Origin: Paenibacillus polymyxa
GTDB taxonomy: Bacteria > Bacillota > Bacilli > Paenibacillales > Paenibacillaceae
Reading direction: 5' to 3'
Assembly: GCF_015710975.1 (NCBI RefSeq)
Contig: NZ_CP049783.1
Location: 1,529,501-1,593,500 of the forward strand
Length of the DNA stretch: 64,000 nucleotides
Shown here one piece after another: positions 55,418 through 64,000 of the stretch. Numbering within the stretch: position 1 is the first letter of the stretch; each line of letters begins with the position of its first letter. The translations under genes were made by a program, and so were the position numbers. The notes under the pieces were generated by a model. It was given only the letters and a program-made list of their open reading frames with translations, ran no database searches and was not told where the DNA came from.

Positions 55418-55566
55418 ATTTTCACTTTTTACCCAGCGGCTATCCTTCGAGATTTTCCAACTGCTCCCTCCACTCAATTTATATTCGTGAACTGATATAA
55501 TGGAAGAGTTAAGCTACTATTAGATCAATACCAGATCAACTATTCTCTCTTAGGAGACTATTGCAT

Positions 55567-57222
55567 ATGAAACCAACCTATCTTATGGATGATATACAGT
55601 GGCAGCAGCTCATTCAAAACGTGGCTGACCATTTTAATGATGTGACGATCAAACGAGGTTTTCAGTACTTTAAGCAGGGAAAGGTCAAAGAATTCGCAAT
55701 GCCTGATGCTGACCATATCGCGGCTGTCGTGGATGGGAATGAACTCTACGAAGTGGATCTCCACTTGAGTGCTTTTGCTGCTAGCAGATGTACATGCCCT
55801 GTTCGCACCAACTGCAAGCATATGATCGCCGTATTGCTGAATTACGCGAATGAACAGGAACGTTCCGTGCATGCATTAGTGAACGCTCATTCGGCAGGAT
55901 TCACACGGCTGACTACACAAGCAGACACCCGTACCACACCTGCTTTCCGGTCGAACCCTTCGCCGGATCACAAGGAAGCAACAAGAGATGCTCTCCGTAA
56001 AAAAGCAAGCAACCTACCGGACATGCCCGTTTCCGAATGGCATGATCTGTTCGATCAGTGTATCGCCCTTAATCATGTGCACACTCAAAATTCCCAATAT
56101 GTGCAAAGTGCTTTAGCTTCGATCTATGCTGTGAAGCCGCCGCTCTCACCCGGTATGCAGCAGCTATATGGACTGCATGCCCATCTGCGTGTACTGGAGA
56201 AGCTGGTACCTCAGGCCCCCATGACGGGTTACCCCACTCATACCTTTATGGGCTACTACACCCAAATCGCCGCAGATGAGCTGAAAGAGGCGATTGAACG
56301 TGATTTTGAGCGTCCTCTGGAGCTAACTGATGAACCGTTGCACGAAGCTCGTATGGCAGAAACTTTAGCTTATTTGCGCGAGAAAATGCTGATAGAGTCG
56401 CGGAACGGTACTTATTTTTCAGACGCGTACTATCAGTTTTGGCTGTACTGGGTGCATCCTGCAAGGCAGAAATCCAGCATATATGCGGAGGAATTGCAGC
56501 ATTTACATGCAGCTGAAGAGGAGCATAGTGCTACGTTGGCACGGCTTCCGTGGATGCTGGCTCGGAGCTGGATGTATGTTTACCAAGCGCAGAATCCTAA
56601 AGCCTGGGAGCTGCTACATGAGGCAGAACAAGCTTTTCCACTAAAAATCTCCTCTAGCCAATTGCTATTGTTCTTACATGCGTTGCGACAGGGCGAAGAT
56701 TGGATACGTCTCAAAGACGGCCTGCGACATATCGGTCCCCTGCTTCATAGTCATCGGGATTATCATTTACAGGATTATATGCATCATTGGGAGCTGGTTT
56801 TGCAGCATCTCCCAGAAGCAGAGCAGGACATGTGGAACACGCTGGTGGATATGCTTCCATTTGCGGGTGGGCTGTATGAAGAGGCCCTACTTGCTCATGA
56901 GAAATGGCGGCAATGGATCGACTATCAGCTAAGCATACGCAGTGAACCTTTGAGTTTTCGGGTGAGCGTGCTGCAACCCATCGAAAAGAACGCGCCTGAG
57001 TTACTGCTGCCCTTTTACCATCAAGCGGTAGAACGTTATGTGCTGGAAAAAAACAGATCTAGCTATAAAGCGGCAGTTAAACTGTTAAAGCGATTGTTCA
57101 AGCTGTACAAAAAAATGAAGCAAGAAACACGCTGGGAGCTGTTCTTCATGACCTTTACCAGCCGTCACAGCCGCCTGCGGGCGCTACAGGAGGAATTGCG
57201 GAAAGGGAAATTGTTATCATGA
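55567..57222 (+). CDS. SWIM zinc-finger protein, partner of SNF2 helicase
   Basis: A 551-residue protein with an N-terminal SWIM zinc finger: CxC at residues 75 and 77 (RCTCP) and CxH at 83 and 85 (NCKH). The rest is helical with no known catalytic motif that I can see; residues 100-150 look disordered. TTG 55561 sits too near GGAG (55553-55556), so ATG 55567 is chosen. Its stop overlaps the start of the SNF2 helicase gene by four bases (ATGA), which indicates coupled translation. SWIM proteins with SNF2 helicases occur together in many Firmicutes, and a nucleic-acid binding role is likely. Confidence 0.88.
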   Translation: MKPTYLMDDIQWQQLIQNVADHFNDVTIKRGFQYFKQGKVKEFAMPDADHIAAVVDGNELYEVDLHLSAFAASRCTCPVRTNCKHMIAVLLNYANEQERSVHALVNAHSAGFTRLTTQADTRTTPAFRSNPSPDHKEATRDALRKKASNLPDMPVSEWHDLFDQCIALNHVHTQNSQYVQSALASIYAVKPPLSPGMQQLYGLHAHLRVLEKLVPQAPMTGYPTHTFMGYYTQIAADELKEAIERDFERPLELTDEPLHEARMAETLAYLREKMLIESRNGTYFSDAYYQFWLYWVHPARQKSSIYAEELQHLHAAEEEHSATLARLPWMLARSWMYVYQAQNPKAWELLHEAEQAFPLKISSSQLLLFLHALRQGEDWIRLKDGLRHIGPLLHSHRDYHLQDYMHHWELVLQHLPEAEQDMWNTLVDMLPFAGGLYEEALLAHEKWRQWIDYQLSIRSEPLSFRVSVLQPIEKNAPELLLPFYHQAVERYVLEKNRSSYKAAVKLLKRLFKLYKKMKQETRWELFFMTFTSRHSRLRALQEELRKGKLLS

Positions 57223-60182
57223 GCCAATATACCGAAACGATTACGGTGTACATCCAATTAACAACCTATGGAGACGCGCTAATTTATGGCGATTCCTCCA
57301 TGAACTATAGCATTTCCGGTCAAATGTTGAAGCAACGTTTGTTTGCTTGGCATGAGGCTTCATTTTATGGCACCGAGCTAGAGATTCAGCATGTTCAAGA
57401 CACAGATATTATCGTGCTACCCTCGGAGCAAGTGATTCCTTTTCTGGCAGAGCAGGAGTTGCTGAAGCACATCGAATGGATCTGGGACGAAGCCAATGCC
57501 CCGTGGCTTCGGCTGATCTCTCTGTTGGCTCACTGCATTGAAACGAAAGCCTATGTGCCCAGCTTCACGTCGTTCCAGGCGGGGAAGCTGCTATGGAAGT
57601 GGGATGCAGAAGCATTGGAAAATGTCCAACCGGCAGAGCTTGCCTTGCTGGACAGCCTGGATGAGAACGAGCGCGATGGCCTGGTAGCGGCGTTCTCGGC
57701 CGCTGTTTTTCAGCGCTGGTACGGCACCGAAGCGGAAGCCGCTGACTTGCGAAGAGAATATCCGATTCTCTTCGCTCCCCAACGCCAGGTCGCAGCAGGC
57801 CTGGATGCCCAGGCATGGCTGATCGCCATTGGCTGGAAGGCTGATACCGCGCCATTTCGCCCGCTTCTGCAACTGCTGGAGCCAGAGCTGGAGGACGACG
57901 AGCCGTCCTGGCAGCTCAAGCTTGTGTTGCAGGACAAGCAGGACCCGGCCTTGCTGGTGCCTGTACAGCTCGCCGCTGACGGTTATGCCTCCGGCTCATG
58001 GCCCGAAGCGTGGACGGCGCATGTGCGTGAGCGCTCAGGCGGGTGGCTGGAACGCTTGACCGCTATTTTGCCCGCAGGGCAGCGTGCCGGAAGCCGTGAT
58101 GACATACTGAGCCGCCCGCTCTCTGACGAAGCCGCATGGCAATTCCTGACGACCGACAGCCAGCGTCTGCTGGAAAGCGGTTGGCAGGTGCTGCTGCCAG
58201 CCTGGTGGGAGGCAGCCACCCGCAAGAAGCCAAAGCTGCGGGCCAAGGTTCGCCCAGGCGAAGGGGCGGGAGAGCGCACGAAGGGCAGCTCGCTGTTCGG
58301 ACTGGACTCCATTGTCCAGTTCGATTGGCGTGTGGCCATCGGCGATGCCGATCTGAGCGAGTCGGAGTTCGCCGAGCTTGTGGCTCGCAACGAGCGCTTG
58401 GTGCGCTTCCGCGGCCAATGGATCGCGCTCGACCCTGCGCTGCTGGCGCAAATCCGCCGCGCCATGGCCGGGATCGACAGCACTCAGGGATTGTCCTTTC
58501 AGGACATCCTGCAGCTGCATCTGCTCGGCAACACCGACGAGCCTGAAGGCGACGCCTCGGGCGAGCAGCCGGAGGACCCGGCACGCTTCCGACTGGAAGT
58601 AGAGCTGAACGCTCATCTACTGAAGCTGATCAGCCAGCTCGGACGGCAATCGGAATGGCCCGCTTTGGACGTACCCGATGGGCTGCAAGCCGAGCTGCGG
58701 ACGTATCAGCAGGACGGGTATGCATGGCTTGCCTTTTTGCGACGCTTCGGATTGGGCGCGTGCCTAGCCGATGATATGGGACTCGGCAAAACGGTGCAGT
58801 TTATCACTTATTTACTGCACCTACAGGACATTGCCGCCGAGACAGGTGTGCGCTCCAGTTCGCTGCTGATTTGCCCGACTTCAGTGCTGGGCAACTGGCA
58901 GAAGGAGCTCAGCCGCTTCGCTCCCTCCTTGAAGGTCATGCTGCACTATGGAAGCAAACGGGAGCAAGGAGACTTGTTCCGCGAAAAAGTCGAGCAAGCT
59001 GATGTCATCCTGACCTCCTTCGCTACGGCAACTCTGGACCAAGAGCTGCTGCAGAGCATGACTTGGGATTCGATCTGCCTGGATGAAGCGCAAAACATTA
59101 AAAATGCGCAAACCAAGCAATCCACAGCTGTGCGCAGCTTCCCTGCACGTCATCGTATCGCGTTGACAGGAACACCTATTGAAAATCGGCTGTCCGAGCT
59201 ATGGTCCATTTATGATTTCATCAATCCAGGTTATCTGGGCAGCTCACGCGCCTTTAGCAATCGCTTCATGAATGCTATTGAAAAAGAACATAATGAGCAG
59301 CGCACGTTGGATTTGCAAAAGCTGGTTCAGCCCTTCATGCTACGTCGCAAAAAGAAGGACCCTGCGATACAGCTTGATTTGCCTGACAAGAATGAGATGA
59401 AAACGTACATTCACCTCACCTCCGAGCAGGGTGCGCTCTATGATCAGATTGTTAAAGAACTGATGGAACGGATGCAGAAGCTGGAGGGGATCGAGCGCAA
59501 AGGAGCCATTTTATCAGCCCTGACCCAGTTGAAGCAGCTTTGTAACCACCCTGCTCTCTTAACTAAGGAGGCGCTCCTGGATGCAGCAGCTTCTGGTTAT
59601 AGTCAGCCCGATCTTGAAGCGGTTATTAGCCGTTCATCCAAGCTGGAGCGCATTCTGGCTATGGTCAAGGAGCTGCGGGAAGAGGGCGAGCGCTGTCTTA
59701 TTTTTACACAGTATATTGGTATGGGACAGATGCTTCAGCAGGTACTCGCTCAGGAACTTCAAGAACCCGTGCTCTATCTGAACGGTAGTACATCCAAAAC
59801 TGCGCGTGACCGAATGATTGAGCAATTCCAATCGCATACGCTTCCCCCTGACGAGCAGCCGTCTGTGTTTATTTTATCGCTCAAGGCCGGGGGGGTGGGT
59901 CTCAATCTGACGGCTGCCAACCATGTCTTTCACTTTGATCGCTGGTGGAATCCGGCTGTTGAAAATCAGGCCACAGACCGAGCCTACCGGATGGGACAAA
60001 CCAAAGATGTACAGGTTCACAAATTTATCTCGTTGGGTACGCTGGAGGAACGTATTGATGAAATGCTGGAGAGCAAGCAGCAGCTCAGTGACCAAATTAT
60101 CACCAGCACCGAGGGCTGGATTACTGAGCTGTCTACAGACGCGTTAAAAGACCTCTTCACGCTACGGCGCGATTGGGCATAA
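57219..60182 (+). CDS. SNF2-family DEAD/DEAH-box ATPase (Swi2/Snf2 helicase)
   Basis: DNA translocase of the SWI2/SNF2 class. 987 residues: an N-terminal SNF2-associated region (to about 480), then ATPase motifs. Walker A is DDMGLGKTVQF (about 518-528), motif II is DEAQ (about 622-625), motif III LTGTPIENRLSELWSI, and motifs V-VI SLKAGGVGLNLTAANHVFHF and NPAVENQATDRAYRMGQT (about 910-927). The region 57600-58700 has much higher GC than its surroundings. Its partner is the SWIM protein encoded just before. Likely role in DNA transactions or phage defence is unproven. Confidence 0.92.
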   Translation: MSQYTETITVYIQLTTYGDALIYGDSSMNYSISGQMLKQRLFAWHEASFYGTELEIQHVQDTDIIVLPSEQVIPFLAEQELLKHIEWIWDEANAPWLRLISLLAHCIETKAYVPSFTSFQAGKLLWKWDAEALENVQPAELALLDSLDENERDGLVAAFSAAVFQRWYGTEAEAADLRREYPILFAPQRQVAAGLDAQAWLIAIGWKADTAPFRPLLQLLEPELEDDEPSWQLKLVLQDKQDPALLVPVQLAADGYASGSWPEAWTAHVRERSGGWLERLTAILPAGQRAGSRDDILSRPLSDEAAWQFLTTDSQRLLESGWQVLLPAWWEAATRKKPKLRAKVRPGEGAGERTKGSSLFGLDSIVQFDWRVAIGDADLSESEFAELVARNERLVRFRGQWIALDPALLAQIRRAMAGIDSTQGLSFQDILQLHLLGNTDEPEGDASGEQPEDPARFRLEVELNAHLLKLISQLGRQSEWPALDVPDGLQAELRTYQQDGYAWLAFLRRFGLGACLADDMGLGKTVQFITYLLHLQDIAAETGVRSSSLLICPTSVLGNWQKELSRFAPSLKVMLHYGSKREQGDLFREKVEQADVILTSFATATLDQELLQSMTWDSICLDEAQNIKNAQTKQSTAVRSFPARHRIALTGTPIENRLSELWSIYDFINPGYLGSSRAFSNRFMNAIEKEHNEQRTLDLQKLVQPFMLRRKKKDPAIQLDLPDKNEMKTYIHLTSEQGALYDQIVKELMERMQKLEGIERKGAILSALTQLKQLCNHPALLTKEALLDAAASGYSQPDLEAVISRSSKLERILAMVKELREEGERCLIFTQYIGMGQMLQQVLAQELQEPVLYLNGSTSKTARDRMIEQFQSHTLPPDEQPSVFILSLKAGGVGLNLTAANHVFHFDRWWNPAVENQATDRAYRMGQTKDVQVHKFISLGTLEERIDEMLESKQQLSDQIITSTEGWITELSTDALKDLFTLRRDWA

Positions 60183-60294
60183 TGAGGTGCTAAGTTCGTT
60201 ATATGCCTATTTTAAGGAAGAGTAGTTTATAGCACGGTCCAACACTCCTTTGTGTGCATTTAATATCTCATCACAACAAAGGAGTTGATTTTTA

Positions 60295-60639
60295 GTGGCC
60301 ATTCGTCCTCCACAAACGCTGAAATCTACGGGCAGAAAGGTTCCTGTTACGAGATATCGCAATGTGAGTCCAACACAAACCCTTCGTAGATTCACAGTTA
60401 TCTGGGCTAACAATGATGGTGTACCTTTTAACACGTCTGGATTTTTTGCAACACTCCGGCGTTTAGATGGAACCTTTGTCCAAGCTGCAGGCTTCGACCG
60501 CTTTGGTACTGCCCGATTCAACAGAGTCCGCACACCTACGAACCAGCCTTATATTCTGCGTACTTTTAGAGATGATGGAGTATTATTCCGCGTTAGATCC
60601 GTACCTGCTGGCGTATCCTCATTTGTCGTTATTGGTTAA
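60295..60639 (+). CDS. Small basic beta-rich protein of unknown function
   Basis: A 114-residue protein with no signal peptide or membrane helix. Basic N terminus (AIRPPQTLKSTGRKVPVTRY) then alternating strands: LRRFTVIWANNDGVPF, TSGFFATLRRLDGTFVQAA, FGTARFNRVRTPTNQPY and LFRVRSVPAGVSSFVVIG. I do not recognise a family with certainty. Start GTG 60295 after AAGGAG. Its style (no signal, basic start, beta domain, single gene) resembles the protein at 19846. A spore-surface or structural role is a guess. Confidence 0.6.
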   Translation: MAIRPPQTLKSTGRKVPVTRYRNVSPTQTLRRFTVIWANNDGVPFNTSGFFATLRRLDGTFVQAAGFDRFGTARFNRVRTPTNQPYILRTFRDDGVLFRVRSVPAGVSSFVVIG

Positions 60640-60672
60640 GTTCGTACCGAACGCAGCCTAAACATGTTTAAC

Positions 60673-60719
60673 AAAAAAAGCAGTCAGAACAGAGCGCATC
60701 TGTCCTGACTGCTTTTTTT
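60673..60719. terminator. Bidirectional terminator between small gene and pectate lyase
   Basis: Long stem AAAAAAAGCAGTCAG / CTGACTGCTTTTTTT extended by ACAG/CTGT, with A and T runs on both sides, between genes that converge at 60639 and 60729. Confidence 0.9.
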
Positions 60720-60728
60720 CAAAACTAC

Positions 60729-62828
60729 CTACTCGGAATCTTCTTCCACTTGTGCATCTTTCGTAGCGGCTGTATTGTACACCGTTTTGAGCCAGTTCTC
60801 ACTCGACCAGTTCAGCTTGCCTGCGCCCGCTCCGTCCTTGGCCTGCAATTGAGCAACCAAGTTGGCAGGGTCTTCGGCTGTATAGCTGTATGGCAACGTT
60901 GTGAACCCATTCCAAGAGAAGCTCTTAGCCTTTGCTGGATAAGGAGCTAACGGGCTATTCGCAGCGTCACTGCCGCCTCTGAACACGGCACCGTTGTCCG
61001 ACAAGATAACATCCTCGGCTTTGATTTCACCTGTATAATCCGCTTTGTTAGGGTCTTTTTGATTATTACGCACCGGAGAAAACACATCAATTAAATACGA
61101 TTTTTCTAGCAGCACTGCGCCGTTTTCTGTTGAAATCGCACCATTACCCACGACGTCAAAATGATATCCTTTGGCAGCGATCGCTTTGGCCATGTTGGAC
61201 GTAATTCTTTTTTTGGCTCTGGCCAATCCAGCATCATCCATAACGATGTTATATGCATGCGCATTACCACCACGCAAACGTGGCATACGGTCCTGAATAT
61301 CCAGATAATAATTATGATGCAGCGTCACTTCCAAATCCGCATTGTCGCCTGCCATTTCCGTGGCACCCACCAGATGCGCTTTCTTTTGTCCTGCTGCAAT
61401 ATCAATGATATCTTCTTTACTCATGCCCACTGCACTGCTTCTCAAATAAGCGTACATAGGGTAGGAGGACTTATCTGCTTCCATGGCATTGACTTGTTGG
61501 GTTACCCAGCTGTTGGAGCTGCGGTCATCTCCTTTGAACAATGACCAGGAAATTGTAACTCCGTTACTGCCCTTTTTCACATCTACCAGGCCATCATAGG
61601 CTTTGTTAAATGTACAATGGTCGATCCATACCTTAGAGCTTGCACCTTCGATGGTAATATAATCCCAGTCATTCTTGTCATAGTTTCCTTTGGTTGCTTC
61701 ATCCCATTCCCACAGTTCATCAAATTCAAGGTTACGGAAAATCAGATTAGAGCTTCGTTTGATAACAAAACCGGCATGCTTGATTTTCGCACCATTGGCC
61801 GAGAAAATCGTAACTCCATTCATATTCTCGATATAGACTTTGCTCACCCCTGTCTTTTTCAGAACAGGATGTGTTTGTACAGGATTGTTGGCGCTAAATG
61901 GCATTGCCTTCGCAGCGCTAGGGATTTCATTCCAGCCAAGGTCCAGATCGTTCATAATTTCAATCACTTTAACCTTGCTGCCTTTTTTCAGTGCTTCGTT
62001 GAGATCTACAGCATTGTACACCTTTTTGTAATTAGCATCGGTATCGGTAATGTTCCCACCACCTGTATTACCATACGAAAAGCCAGTCAAATTATAATTA
62101 TTTTTGGAGGTTACACCGGGGTCCATCCCTGGAGTTGGTTGTTCTGTACCCGGACCCGGTGTCGGCTTCACAGGTGGTGTACTTGCATTCCCTTCTGAAG
62201 AAGCACCCGATACAATCACATTGTCGAACTGGGCAACTGCTTTAGACGTTACCAGACCCATAGCTCCAGCAGTGAGACTAGTGTCTGTGGCGGATAACTC
62301 CAGCTGATCATTAACATACATTTTGATTTCCGAACCGGATAGCTCCAGCTTCACTCTGTACCATGTATTGGTGTCTAGTTTGTATTTTTTATTGGTAGCC
62401 AATGTCTTCATAGATCCATTAACTTTTTTACGAATCTCAAGGGCTCCGCCTTTCTTATTGTACAACGATGCTGCATAGAAGTTGTTAGAATCTGTGTATC
62501 TACCTGCCACATATACTCGATTAGAGCCATTAAAATCATTTACATATACATCTGCTTGCACACTATAATTCGTCCATGAGGTATTTCCTTTAACGGAATG
62601 GCTTTCGCTTCGACTAGATTGTTGGTATGTAGAACCATTCCCGTCCTTGACCACAGACCAGTTCCCCGAATCTGCGGACCAGCCTCGAGCTTCTCCTTGT
62701 TCAAAATCATCACTTACCTGTACATTCTCATCAGCCTGTGCATGGCCTAATAGCGGTAATGATAAAGACAGTGCCAACGTACTGCTTAACATTACACTTG
62801 CACATTTTTTTAACAAACTCGATTTCAT
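60729..62828 (-). CDS. Secreted pectate lyase, PL1 family, with N-terminal LamG-like domain
   Basis: Extracellular lyase cutting polygalacturonate by beta-elimination with calcium. 699 residues. The signal peptide ends near GHAQA. Residues about 33-215 form a LamG/CBM66-like beta-sandwich (SDDFEQGEARGWSADSG to VSGASSE). A Pro/Thr/Gly linker (PPVKPTPGPGTEQPTPG) leads to the PL1 parallel beta-helix. Motifs: WDYITIEGASSKVWIDHCTF, AYDGLVDVKKGSNGVTISW and the catalytic Arg stretch DRMPRLRGGNAHAYN. AAGGG ribosome site. No cre is evident. Length and domain order suit a plant-wall degrader. Confidence 0.92.
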   Translation of the reverse strand: MKSSLLKKCASVMLSSTLALSLSLPLLGHAQADENVQVSDDFEQGEARGWSADSGNWSVVKDGNGSTYQQSSRSESHSVKGNTSWTNYSVQADVYVNDFNGSNRVYVAGRYTDSNNFYAASLYNKKGGALEIRKKVNGSMKTLATNKKYKLDTNTWYRVKLELSGSEIKMYVNDQLELSATDTSLTAGAMGLVTSKAVAQFDNVIVSGASSEGNASTPPVKPTPGPGTEQPTPGMDPGVTSKNNYNLTGFSYGNTGGGNITDTDANYKKVYNAVDLNEALKKGSKVKVIEIMNDLDLGWNEIPSAAKAMPFSANNPVQTHPVLKKTGVSKVYIENMNGVTIFSANGAKIKHAGFVIKRSSNLIFRNLEFDELWEWDEATKGNYDKNDWDYITIEGASSKVWIDHCTFNKAYDGLVDVKKGSNGVTISWSLFKGDDRSSNSWVTQQVNAMEADKSSYPMYAYLRSSAVGMSKEDIIDIAAGQKKAHLVGATEMAGDNADLEVTLHHNYYLDIQDRMPRLRGGNAHAYNIVMDDAGLARAKKRITSNMAKAIAAKGYHFDVVGNGAISTENGAVLLEKSYLIDVFSPVRNNQKDPNKADYTGEIKAEDVILSDNGAVFRGGSDAANSPLAPYPAKAKSFSWNGFTTLPYSYTAEDPANLVAQLQAKDGAGAGKLNWSSENWLKTVYNTAATKDAQVEEDSE

Positions 62829-63168
62829 ATAACAATTCCCTTCTCAATTGGATTTATGAATACTAAAGCAAACGGTATATAACGTATTGATGGAGGAAAT
62901 CATATCCATACACCAATGAGGGCCCCTAATCGCTATACTCCAATAATTATAGGCACTTAAATAAATATTAAAATATGTCTAATTACTTATCTTTTGTCTT
63001 AATTTTTCTATTAATTTTTCGTTCTTTTTCGCGAACACACCAAATGATGTTTCATAAAATCACAAAAAACGAGATTTTTTTATTTTTGAATAAGACATAC
63101 GGTTGTCATATTGAGAATGGTACATATAAAGGGTGAGTATCACCAATATCATGTAAAGGAGCGATTAG
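62829..63168. other. AT-rich intergenic region between pectate lyase and ClbS/DfsB-like gene
   Basis: 340 bases between divergent starts. It is AT-rich and holds GCAAACGGTATAT at about 62865-62880, reminiscent of, but not matching, LacI operators. No gene, RNA or repeat seen. Confidence 0.3.
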
Positions 63169-63690
63169 ATGTCTAGCTACGACTACGCTTCCAAATCAGA
63201 GTTAAAAGAAGCCATTCATACCGCCTACTTACGGTTTGACGGTGAATTCCAGGACATCGACGAAAGCCACAAGGATACTCGAATCGACGAAGTAGATAAA
63301 ACACCTGCAGAAATGATAGCCTATCAGCTTGGATGGCTTCATCTTGTCATGAGTTGGGACAGAGACGAACGAGAAGGGAAAACCGTCATCATGCCTGCCC
63401 CGAATTATAAGTGGAATAGACTAGGCGAACTATACCAATCATTCTACAAGACCTATTCCCACCACTCTCTATATGAATTACGCGATATGTTCAAGTTGGC
63501 TGAGCAAACGTGGCTGGATTGGGTGGACACACTCAGTCATGAAGAACTCTTCACCCAGGGCGTTCACAAGTGGACAGGCACCAATCCGAACTGGCCTATG
63601 GCGAGATGGATTCATATCAATTCCGTAGCACCGTTCAAAACATTCAGGGCCAAGATCCGGAAATGGAAGAAATACAACGTGCAACATTGA
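63169..63690 (+). CDS. ClbS/DfsB-family four-helix-bundle protein
   Basis: A 173-residue protein of the DUF1706 / ClbS-DfsB family, a DinB-like fold; ClbS is a colibactin self-resistance hydrolase and DfsB is its distant relative. Motif TPAEMIAYQLGWLHLVMSWD and the final MARWIHINSVAPFKTFRAKI are typical. Here the function is unknown. AAAGGAG precedes the start. Udk follows 75 bases later, in the same direction. Confidence 0.82.
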   Translation: MSSYDYASKSELKEAIHTAYLRFDGEFQDIDESHKDTRIDEVDKTPAEMIAYQLGWLHLVMSWDRDEREGKTVIMPAPNYKWNRLGELYQSFYKTYSHHSLYELRDMFKLAEQTWLDWVDTLSHEELFTQGVHKWTGTNPNWPMARWIHINSVAPFKTFRAKIRKWKKYNVQH

Positions 63691-63765
63691 TGAAAAAAAG
63701 CGTGCATTGTGCTACAATACTTGAGTTGTATCGGGATACATTTAGGGAAGGGTAAGTGAAACGCC

Positions 63766-64000
63766 ATGCTAATTATTGGTATTGCCGGCGGTACAGGTTC
63801 CGGTAAATCGACGGTCGCACGCGCCGTCGTTGAGCGTCTGGGATCTAATAAAGTGACTTTCATATCTCAGGATAACTACTATAAAGACCATTCACATCTG
63901 AGTTATGACGAACGTGCTTTGGTCAACTATGATCATCCGTTTGCCTTTGACAACGACTTGCTGATTGAGCATCTTCAATGTCTGAAAAAAGGACAAGCAA
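63766..64000 (+). CDS. udk: Uridine kinase, 5' part
   Basis: Pyrimidine salvage: uridine or cytidine plus ATP to UMP or CMP. The first 78 residues are present and the gene runs out of the window. P-loop IAGGTGSGKSTVARAV (residues 5-20) and the nucleoside region ISQDNYYKDHSHLSYDERA and NYDHPFAFD are diagnostic. GAAGGG precedes the start by about 14 bases. Confidence 0.93.
   Translation, partial: MLIIGIAGGTGSGKSTVARAVVERLGSNKVTFISQDNYYKDHSHLSYDERALVNYDHPFAFDNDLLIEHLQCLKKGQA

Noticed and set aside
58035..58616. Minus-strand frame of 193 codons within the SNF2 gene
   Set aside because: High GC in this stretch removes stop codons in all frames. The SNF2 frame is continuous across it and carries family motifs downstream.
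60257..60265. CATTTAATA as a sigma-K -10 element for the gene at 60295
   Set aside because: One mismatch to CATANNNTA and no AC at the proper upstream distance.
61617..62198. Plus-strand frame of 193 codons opposite pectate lyase
   Set aside because: Mirror of the pectate lyase gene without a ribosome site; composition is the complement of beta-helix coding sequence.

Overview
The window reads as chromosome of a spore-forming, plant- or soil-associated Gram-positive bacterium, most likely a Paenibacillus of the polymyxa group. The inference rests on two GerA-type germinant receptor operons, strong AGGAGG-type ribosome binding sites, CcpA-type cre sites, a wealth of plant-polysaccharide and disaccharide uptake genes (arabinanase, pectate lyase, sucrose PTS, maltose PTS), and moderate GC with GTG and TTG starts. 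No rRNA, tRNA, CRISPR array, insertion sequence or prophage was seen. Species assignment is inference, not a search result.

Layout. 1-2045: 3' part missing, secreted GH43 arabinanase on the minus strand with a cre site upstream. 2476-2817: DUF805 membrane protein. 2972-7232: first germinant receptor operon in the order A-C-D-B, including a 64-residue D-type subunit. 7475-9362: small secreted protein, then convergent pyruvate kinase. 9541-14667: AraC regulator, then the sucrose regulon scrR-scrB-scrA with four GGAACCGGTTCC-like operators. 14835-17411: aldo/keto reductase, MFS exporter and divergent HxlR regulator, the same trio as ytbE-ytbD-ytcD of B. subtilis. 17493-20373: Zn alcohol dehydrogenase, alpha-carbonic anhydrase lipoprotein, beta-rich small protein. 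20481-25769: sugar ABC importer (two permeases and binding protein) with a Gfo/Idh/MocA dehydrogenase and AraC regulator. 26050-28443: GNAT acetyltransferase, orphan FecCD permease, hypothetical. 28491-34038: oligopeptide ABC importer oppA-B-C-D-F with an apparent frameshift in oppD. 34198-37720: DUF1304 protein, soluble double-PAS chemoreceptor, glutamate/aspartate symporter. 37932-40171: GlnK-GlnL-like two-component system. 40275-42353: MarR regulator and a rifampicin-monooxygenase-like flavoprotein sharing TTGTTTC-N-GAAACAA palindromes. 42660-44541: DinB-family protein and MFS transporter. 44565-51436: maltose module (PTS permease, MapP-like phosphatase, LacI regulator, GH65 maltose phosphorylase, beta-phosphoglucomutase). 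51603-55358: second germinant receptor operon (A-C-B) with a candidate sigma-G promoter. 55567-60182: SWIM zinc-finger protein overlapping a SNF2 helicase. 60295-64000: second small beta-rich protein, PL1 pectate lyase, ClbS/DfsB-type protein, and the start of uridine kinase.

How the genes work together. The maltose region forms a complete route: the PTS permease would make maltose 6'-phosphate, the EEP-family phosphatase would remove the phosphate, GH65 maltose phosphorylase would split maltose into glucose and beta-glucose 1-phosphate, and PgmB would convert the latter to glucose 6-phosphate. One LacI-type operator (GCAANCGGTTGCAC) lies in both promoters. The sucrose regulon is a parallel PTS route. 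Arabinanase, pectate lyase and ABC importers fit growth on plant material. No wholly unknown multi-gene system stands out. The items most worth a second look are the maltose/MapP module, the MarR/Rox-like pair, the SWIM-SNF2 pair with its GC-rich segment, the oppD frameshift, and perfect inverted repeats in front of the GNAT gene and the glnK-like gene.
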